DNA of 64,000 nucleotides from Cristatella mucedo (Eukaryota; Bryozoa; Phylactolaemata; Cristatellidae), in NCBI GenBank assembly GCA_009760855.2, contig WPIO01000004.1:5349001-5413000 (forward strand), given 5' to 3'. The translations under genes were made by a program, and so were the position numbers. How positions within the stretch are numbered: the first letter of the stretch is position 1; the number at the start of each line of letters is the position of its first letter. Below the pieces are notes generated by a model that was not told the DNA's origin, searched no databases, and worked only from the letters and a program-made list of their open reading frames with translations. Positions 13,736-23,633 of the stretch are shown here, in pieces.

Positions 13736-16700
13736 CGCGCACACGCACAAACACACACACACAACATACGTGTGCGCACACACACACACGTGCGAGCATA
13801 GCCTGTACACTGCACACGCACGTACACACGCACTCACGCACATGCAAACACACATTCACTCATGCTCACTCTCACTCTCACTTCACCTCCATCAAACTAC
13901 AGAGCCATACACACCACACACTCACAAATTATGGAAACACCAACCTGCCAGGGCATGCCTAACGTCAGCAAATAAAGAGCAAGTAATGAAAACATTATTG
14001 GTGGCTACTCAGACTTACTGCAGCTTAACCAAAGAATGGCACAATCGACCCCAATTAAGTAAAATTAAATAAAAGTTATAGGAAACAGGAGCCGACGTCG
14101 GCTACCCTCAGGACTGCATTAAGACAAACATACCACAGCTTTCACCGTCTTTATCTTTTACCACGAGATAGAGACCGAAGTAGTACGTGTATTGAGGTGG
14201 CAGCTCGATCGCCATACACGTCGCCTCGAGCACACCGTCTGTTTGCTCAGTGGAGAGAGTTCGCACTGTAATTTTGTGCCCGTTTACCAGGTAGACGTCG
14301 ATGGTCACCTCCTCAGGCTCCTGCTGTTGTGTCTCTTGCTGTGCATTTAAGAAGAAGTTGGTGAACAGGGCAGAATTCATCATCTTATAGTCCTGGCTGA
14401 CTAAAAGAAATGAGAAACCAAACAGGCATCGTAATGACATCGATGGCTGAATCGATCGCTTAGCACCATCTTTGTGCAGGCGATTCGTATTTCAGCCTCG
14501 ACAAGAAATGCCCGACTGCTTTCTCTAGTCCATTTCCCAAGAAAAGAGGTGCATTTATTGATATATAGATTAATAGATCATGCACGTGGTCCTTGCTTGT
14601 GCCACTACAGTAGTGAGCAGAAAGAAAGCATGCAAGAAACTCGGGCTACTGGATCAGCCGATGAGAAACGGTAAAAAGAGATAAAAATAAGCAGGAGCTG
14701 ACAAGTCCAGAGCTGTCTCTATTCTATATACAAAAGCAATAAAATGGAATAGTAACGTCACCTGGATGACCAACTTGCTAAAGAAAGAAAAATATCTACA
14801 ACGCAAGCCCGCCATCATCAGCAGTCACAGCCCGGAGCATTTGAAGCATCGAGAGGCCCCCTGTCTAGCAGGGGGCAGGGCATATCCTCCCCTTCGTGCT
14901 TGCACTCACCTAACTGGACGTACTTTTCCAACATGCTGCGGCGTTCGTCGAGCTCAGCCTGCGACAGTGAGAATACTTTCTTTGGAGGGAATGGGGGGAC
15001 AGCGTCAGCTCCGAAGGCTTTCCTTAACTGGAAGCAGAAATTGATGCTTTAGTGAAGTTCGATGGAGCAAACAGTCGGCAAGTGCAGTAGTATTGGGCAT
15101 CTGCGATGAAAATGACAAGGCATCTCTGTGACAAGAAAACCTGGATACTCGTGCCAATGATTGCGCTACTACTTTAATCGGCTCACCGTTCATTGACAGG
15201 CCATTATGTTCCCCAATCATAGTGCACACGAAAACTCTGAAGCTGGCTATTCCCACTTCATTGCTACCGGCATGACTCGGTTAAATACCGTCATAACAGA
15301 ATGAAATAGTAGAGGCCATGGAAAAGACAAACTGGAGTAAAGAAAAACGATCAGAAACACTCAATTTACCTTTACCAATCCAAGCACTCAGAAATAAATG
15401 ACAGATTTGTCACCCCTACATAAGAAAATACATAATTCATTTGTATAGGGGCCTAAGAGAACTAACTTAAGCTCTAACCAAGCGCTTCACATATGTCACG
15501 GAGCTCGAGGCCACTTCCTCGGCCATCAAATACATTCACTTTGACCTTGGTCGATGGTCGAACTTTGGTCGAACTTTTAATCGCTGGTTTACACAACTTA
15601 GAAACCAGGTTTTCCAAAAGCAAATCCTGCAAATGGATGACCAACTAGGATTATGGGTACTCAAACAACAACTATTAACTTCCTATATCACAAAGCAGCT
15701 GTTAACGTAGGTAGCAGACAATGAATAGCACTGCAGCTAGGCAACATGATGCTGTTGAGGGAAAAGGATTAAGTGCAATACAAGAACCTTGCCGGATGCC
15801 TCTCACAATAGTTACGATGATCTTACAAATGGCAAGGTCAGAAACCGAGCCTGCATGTATCCGGTGGACACTTCATACACTGCTTGGCAATCGGCTTAAA
15901 ACGGAGCACTGCCTTCAGCTTATTTACATACGGCTCAGAATGCAGACAGGCAAACATCTAATATTATTCGTGCACTTAGCAATAATAATACACTTGCTAT
16001 AGCGGCCTCAGAGAACTCAATGTCTTTCTAGGCACTTCAGATCTGCTGCAAAGGAAGCACGATCGAATGGTTAGTTCGTGGCTACTTCCTTTACATGAGC
16101 TGTCAACACCAAACTCAAATACAAAGAGCAGCAGTGTCGGTTGCAGTGAAAAGCTTTGATGAATCGAAGCAAGCCGACATTATGCACTACATAACAGATT
16201 GAATAGATCACATATAATGGTTAGATACAGTGGAGGAGGGGTCCAAATGTGGTACCTAGATTGCACAGAGCACGCTTTAATTAGTTACATGTGCATGTGG
16301 ATCATCAATTCCATAGCTACTGACCACCATGTCCTTCGTGAGTGCTAACTAATCATCTAATCTGGCATCACTGGCACAGCACTGCAAAGGTTTAGATTTT
16401 ATGTCAGTGGGTGATGTCAGAACGTACATGTCAACATGCAGCAGCTAACAGAGCAGTCTTTACAGTGTGGGCCACCCGAAGTGTCAGTACTAGGTCTAGT
16501 TCTTTTCATATTATTAGCCCTCCCACTTGCAAATGAAATTGCCCAGCATAATCGGGGCTTACATTTTATGCGTTTGACATACAGCTCTACCTGTCCGATG
16601 CTCCCCTCCCCTTCCAACATGTCAAACTCTATCAAACTCCCTTTCAGCTCCCAGTGCTGACATTCGCACTTGGATAGCGAATGATTAGCATATATACGAT

Positions 16701-19700
16701 AGGAATAACGATACAATCAACTTACTAGCTATGGGCAAACCTAGCGTCACTCAAAAATTAGAAAGCTTACCCACCAAATTGGGGTCGGCCAGTGTATCTC
16801 CTCCTGCAGTGGTCTGCATGCAATCTCGGCATTTTGCTCCTACGTGACCTTTCTTTAACTGGCTGAACAAATAAGCTCAACAGTCAAGTCTACCAACTTT
16901 TAGCTATATGACATTGCGAAAATTCGGGTCTTCTTAGAGGATGATACCACAGCCAAGCTATTCCACTCACTTGTGACATCCCGGCTAAGCTTCTGTAAGT
17001 CATTACTCGCCGTGATGGCACACTAAGTAAGGCAGCTGCTTTCACGACCTCGGTCCCGTGGTCGTGGGTTCGATTCCTGCGGTGGGCGATTCTTTATCGC
17101 CACTGCAAGCTGGTGGTGATAGCCGTAAAGGCTCTTCTGTCGCTATACAAAGTGAGGCTGTTTAATCAGCTAGGATTTATTTTATTATTACTCGCAGATC
17201 AGCCGCTAGAGTAAAAACCCTTTAAGAAGCTTTTGCTGCATGCTTCTGTTCATTGCCCCACTGCCAAACATGACATGAGTGCAACGGCGCATGTGCCTTG
17301 ATCGAACATTTCAGTTTATGTGCTCAGATCTATTATTATTTCATTTCAGAGTAAGAGAGTAGTGAACAGCCATATTTGATTGACAGGGACATCGAGAGGC
17401 TGCTTGCACCCAGCAGCAGATGCATTTTGCTACGTGTGTGGACAATTTATTCTGATTTAAGACAGCAGTGAAAAAGTAGTCTGCAAAAGCATCTGCTAAG
17501 ATTTTCCAGGCCCACAAAGCATACTTTGGTCTGCCGGTCGGGAATCAAGGCAAGCAGTTGGCACCTCATTTGAAATGTAAACACTGCAAGAGAGCTCTTG
17601 AAAGTAAGTGGAACGATTGCTGCTCACTAGACGGAATTTCGCGCACAATGTCAGATAATAAGTGAAATAGTATTTTTAAATTTATATAACTCTGTTATGT
17701 TTACAGGCTGGTGCAGGGTAGAAATTTTGTCACCCCAAGAATTTGGCATAATCCAACTGACAAGTCAAGCAACAGTTACCGCCACTTTTGCATGTTAGAT
17801 CCTTCCACGCGTCGAACTGGCAAGAGGCTGCATCCCATCATGCATGCCACATATTCCTCCACCGCTGCCCCAACACTACACCCTACCCTGAGCTCCCCAT
17901 TTCTACCTCTCCAGAGAGTTATTAATTAGAATTAGCCATCTTCAGGAGAGAGTAGCAAGTCAGACATCAAGCAAGACATTGCAGATCCAGATTCCAATTT
18001 CTTAAAAAAAAAACTTGGCCGGACAATTCGAGGCCATAGGAATCACCTACCACTAACCATTAGATCGTACTTCCTTTGCAGCAAAAGTAAAGTGCCTAGA
18101 AAGAGATTGAGTTCTGTGAGGGTGCTATATCAAATGTATTATTATTATTATTACTTGTAAGCCCAGAATGATGCCACTTCATCCACAGTTTAATCAGGAG
18201 CGTCAAAGCCATGCTGCATCATAGAGAAAGCTAGTACCCATCTCTCCTTATGGCTCTGTACTCTTACTTATGGCCCTGCATCTCAGAGGCTTTCGCATGG
18301 GTGTCAAAATGTTGCTGCTGAGTGCCTTGAAGTATGATGACTGTGGCTGGGAAGACAAGGGAGACTTCAAAATGGTGTCGTTCCTGCTGGCCCCCCAGGT
18401 TGTTTCACGAAATTTCCTTGTTGTCCTAGCCGCCTTTGGAAGAAAGAGCCCCGGGACACTAACAAGGCAAGCTAACACACGAGGGAGCTGCTTGCAGCTG
18501 CCCGAGCTCTTGTTAGGGAAGAACAACATCAAGTGGGAGCAGCTGGTAGACCGTCGAAAGGTGCAGGAGTCACATTTGCACAAAGTTAGGCCTCGGCAAT
18601 TGCAATTCCTCACTACTCTAGACAGTGAGTCAGTAACTTTAAGTACATCCGGGATGTCTATCCATAGATGTCAGGGGCAAAGGTTAAGCTGACATCTCCA
18701 TTAGACCACACATAAAGATCGTGGAGTGTGACGACTTTGCCAAGAAGCAGAACAGGGCTGCGAAAGTGGCTAGGGACAAAGCAGCAGCAGGTTTCGTTGC
18801 AGTGGTTCACGGCTTCCTGGGCAATTAAAAGGCTGAAAACTATGAGCAGATGCTTTAGGCTCTCTTGACGAGCTATACCAGAATGCCTCTCAAAGTCCAG
18901 ATCCTTGATGCTCATCTTGGAAAATTAGAGGATAGCATCGGTGCTTACACAGAGGAATGTGAGACGAGTGCTTTCACCAGGATTTCACTGGATTTCGAAT
19001 GTCGTTACCAAGGACAGTATAACGAAAACATTGTGAAGGAGAATTTGTGGAGGCATGGTTGAGAAAGCGATATGTAGTACAGATGAAAATCTAGAACCTC
19101 TACTCATTTCTGAAACCTTTTGAGTAGTAATTTTTGCATGACTTAAAAGAGAAAATACGTGTGAATTTGGGTTAATTTGGTGTTCTTTCTAACTAATTGT
19201 GAGCCACGAGATGCAAATTGGTCACTTTTCTCATCAGAAATGGGTTATTTTCAAGTTAATCACTGTCCTGTTCACAAAAGCAATTTTTCGGGTATAGTGG
19301 CCATTTTCTATATTTGTAAGGCCTAGGCAATTAGAAATAACACTTACTGCCTAAGGATAAAAATTGTATTGCAAAGTGTAATCGGTGCCCCAAAAGAGCT
19401 CTAGCATTTGGAATCCTAGCATTTTGCAGTAGATCGATGTACACACGCTGGTCCTTAAGTCCATTAGCACAATGCAGAACTCCGATACAGAAAGAGCAGA
19501 AGCAGCCATGACACTTCCGCCACAGATATCCACTACTGGCAGCAGACAGTCAGGGGGATACATCTAGTCTTTTCGCAGACTAGCAAGTTTTCTTCGGTGT
19601 CTGCTAGCAAAATGCTCGAATTCGGACTTGCCGATCAGTAAATGCTCGAGAGTCTGCCGTGCTGCGGACGAGGTCCCGGACCCAGCTGAGGCGATCTCTT

Positions 19701-20432
19701 CTGTATCGCTGTGTAAGCAACGACTTGCACTTGGCGACCCTCCTCAATATGCCACACCTGGCAAAGCCTCGGAAGCACTGTCTCGATGCTCATGTGCCCA
19801 TGCCGATGGTGATTACAAGAAACCAAGTAAGACAGCTTCTGGAAGTGCTGCCTTCCAGGAGCTGAAAACAACCCTCAGGTGAAAGTCCTCCTGCAGGTCG
19901 GCTTCTTTGGGCAACCGGAACTACGTGACCCACCCGCCCATTGAATTGGATGGGCTTCAAGTTTTTAGATTGCGGCTCGGAGCTCTACGGCACAGATCAC
20001 AGACGTTGATGCGCACTGCTTCTCGGTTAACGAGGCTTATTTCATGCAAGTCGTTCTTTCCGGGTGCGTTCGCTAGGTGACCTCAGTATTTTAGCCTTGG
20101 CCGAGCCGAGACGAGCCAGAATAAGCCTGCCCTCTGCCCTCAGCAGGTTGGGAAATTTCACGACAATAAGAGAGATCGTGTGGAGCAAAAAGCTAAAACA
20201 TTGCGAACATGCTAGTCCCATGAAACGCCATCTTTAAACATCCCAAATCCATAGCAACCACGAGGTTTTTTTTGCAACTTTGAAGTCGGTGCCGTGCACA
20301 AACTACAAGTGAGAGCCGAGAAACCGGTAGCAGCTTACTGGAGCCGATGACTGCGCGAGGATCACTGTCTCCAATGACCAATTTGCTCATTCTTATTAGT
20401 GGAACAAGACTTTTGAGAACAGATATGGTACT

Positions 20433-20470
<38 letters not shown>

Positions 20471-20509
20471 TATGTATATATAGTGTGTATGCATATATAA
20501 TATATGTGC

Positions 20510-20562
<53 letters not shown>

Positions 20563-23500
20563 CACGTAAGCGTATTTACATCTCCAACTCGGCAAAGCCA
20601 CAGAGACCAAGCCAAAGACCAAATGGCTTCGGCACGTAGGGTAGTCACGATGTGGCACATCGAGCGAGGCTATCGGCGGATATGGTGGCCAACATGCCTA
20701 CAGCAAGAATTGTGCAGCAGCAGCAATGAGCAGACATGAGCCACGAGCTCTCGCAGACTGAGGGTCAAACGCCGAGGCGTCAGAGCGGCTGCTGCTGGCC
20801 CTTGTTCACTCGTGCGGCCACGATCAAGCAGCAGTGCAGCATCAAAACACCGGTAGCAAACAGGCTTGCCCGATAACAAGAGGCAAGTGTGCACCGCTGA
20901 AAGCACGGACCGCTCTGCTCTGCTCTCTCTCGCCAATTACCTGCTCGTTGAGATTGAACAGCTGCTTGTAACGCACCGTGCAGTGAAATACACCGTTCAC
21001 GTGGATGTTGAAGGCCTACGACACAAAGGCAGAGGCTAAGCGATGTCAGAATAACAATAATAATAATACATTTTTATAGCGCCCTAAGAGAACTTAAATC
21101 TCAGACTATGCACAGGCTGCGCTCAGGGTGTGTGCAGCTGCAGCTAACGCAGTTCACTGCGGCTGAATGTCGACTTTCAAAGCGTGCACGACACACAAAC
21201 TGTTCAGACTGCTACATTGGCCACTCCTCCACATAGTGCCAATAGAGCGCAGGGGTTGGGCTAGGAGTTGGGGTTGTACTCTCCAGGATAATCCTAAGGT
21301 GGCTAGGTGAGTGTCAAGTTCGTCGAGGCCTTTGCAGGGGGCAGGGGGCTATGGTTGGGCCTTGGTCTGACCAACCGAATCTCCTTAACAACAGCTCTTA
21401 GCTGATACGCACATCGCGCTTGCCAAGTAAAGGGTACTAGGTCAGCAGTACTGTGTATGAATAGGGGTTTTGTAGATAACGCCAAGGAAGTGAACTTGGC
21501 TTCAGACTCTTGCCCTGCTATAGCAAACACAGCAGTCGTGTGCAGCTGTCGGTGCTTCAAGGCAGCTGGCAGCCCTTCTCTGGCCAGGATGAAACTGCCA
21601 GTCGGTTGCGCTTCGTCTACACTAGGGAACGTTCCGAGTCGAGACACCTGAGAGCTTAAGTCTACGTCGTCAGCTTAGACTGGAACGGGCCAGGGACTAG
21701 AGGCTGACGAAACGGAGGTGGCAGTGGATTCGAGGTATTGGCCGGGCGGTGTCCTTTTTGGTGGTACATTTGAGACTTCCGACACAGCCGTCCAATAAGG
21801 AACAGATCCAAAAAAAGCATTATGCTTGCTGACACAGTGCATGCTGCCACTAACCATAGTTGCATGCTGACCCTGTGCATGTCATCCCTAACTATGTTTA
21901 TTGAACATGCTACCACTAACCATTCGATCGTGCTTCCTTTGCAGTAAATGTAAAGTGCCTAGACAGAGATTGAATTCTCTGAGGGCGCTATATCAAAGAT
22001 ATTGTTATTAAATGGATGCTGCCTTCATAGACAAACTGCATTCGGTGACCACTCTGCTGAATCGCAAGTTGTAATACAGTAATTTATCGATAAAAAAGCT
22101 GCCTATAGAAGAATGGCTCCTGAATTTTTGATGAATGATTTAAAAAAGTATATAGTCAGATACATAATCCATTGACAGCCGCTGCTTCATATCTCATCGG
22201 CACAAACGAGAAACTGCTCTACCTACACACTTCCGAGATCGCTCTTGTTGCCAAGTGAGAGCGAATGACCCGACAGCAAGGCTAGTCTCGACTATGAACT
22301 GCTACACAAATTAGATATGACTGGTTCGAGGCTAGTTCACACTCGAGACTACTTTACCGGTGTCTCAACCCCGAACGTTCACCAGAGTAGATGCAGCTTT
22401 AGGCTAACTTCAATGGCTGAACCAGTGCATCCCGATGCCCATGGAAAAGTAAATTCAAGCGACTGCAAGCTGCTTTACAACTTCAGTCTACAATGCCAGC
22501 TTTAGCTACTGCTGCTAGGATGGCCAAATCCGTCAGAGTGCTAGCAGCCAAGAAGCCAAGTGAGGAATGCCGATGGGGCATAACACTAAAAATAATAATA
22601 ATGTGCCCGTTGCATAGCTGAGGTAACTAAACCTCTATCCGGGCACTTGACAAACTCGCTGCAAGAGAGTCAAAAGCCAAGGGTCGATGGCATGCACGGC
22701 ATTACGCTTAGACAAGCATGCACAAGCAAGTATTATGCAAAGGTCAGCCTACTAAAGCATAATAATAATAATAATAATTTGAATAGTGCCCTCAGAGAGC
22801 TGAATCTTTCTTGTCACTTTCTAGGCACTTTACAGATGCTGTATAGAAAGCACAACCAAACGATTGGTGGTAACCTCCACAAGCACCAGGCATACAAGAA
22901 GATACTCAGGGTCACCGGTTAGTAGGACCCCTCATTGTAGCATGCACTAAATCAAGCACAGGCAAGCATGCAACGCACAAAAGAACAAAACCAAGTTCAT
23001 TGGGCTCAGGGAAAGCTGAATGGAACAGATGGGACAGATCTTTAGCTGAGACATTAATGATGCATAGCCATTGAAGGTAGTGACCGGAGCCAAAAGGAAT
23101 TCCGGACATTCGGTGAATATGTCACGAAGACCAGATCATCAGATGATATAATAAAATATAAAAGATATAATTCATTAGTTTAGAGCCCTAAGAGAATTTT
23201 ATCTCAATTAAGGGTTTCACATGTGCCTCGAGCTCGAGCCCACGACCTCGGTCATCAAATGCATGCAGCCTTGACCTTAGTCGGAGGGAGCACCTTTTGA
23301 CCACTGGGCCAAACCTTGCAATTTAGCTCGATGGATTGCGAGACGACTAGAAGGAGAGAAGCAGGTAGTGCACGGTGGGGGACCAAAGAAGGTCGGATAT
23401 GTAAGCTTTCACAAGCAGGTGTAGCAACTGTAGGCGAGAGAGACAGCCACTGAAGCTCAGACAGAAATGTGGTGTGGCAGGTTCACCAATGACGACAGCA

Positions 23501-23598
23501 GACCAGGCTGAGCTATAATAATAATAATAATACATTTGATATAGCGCCCTCGGAGAACTCAATCTCTTTATAGGCAGTTTACATTTTCTGCAAAGGAA

Positions 23599-23633
<35 letters not shown>

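Noticed and set aside
19559-20110. Possible gene or LINE segment around ORFs at 19628-19882
   Set aside because: Three overlapping short frames on both strands, none with motifs I recognise; left unannotated within SNX17 intron 2.
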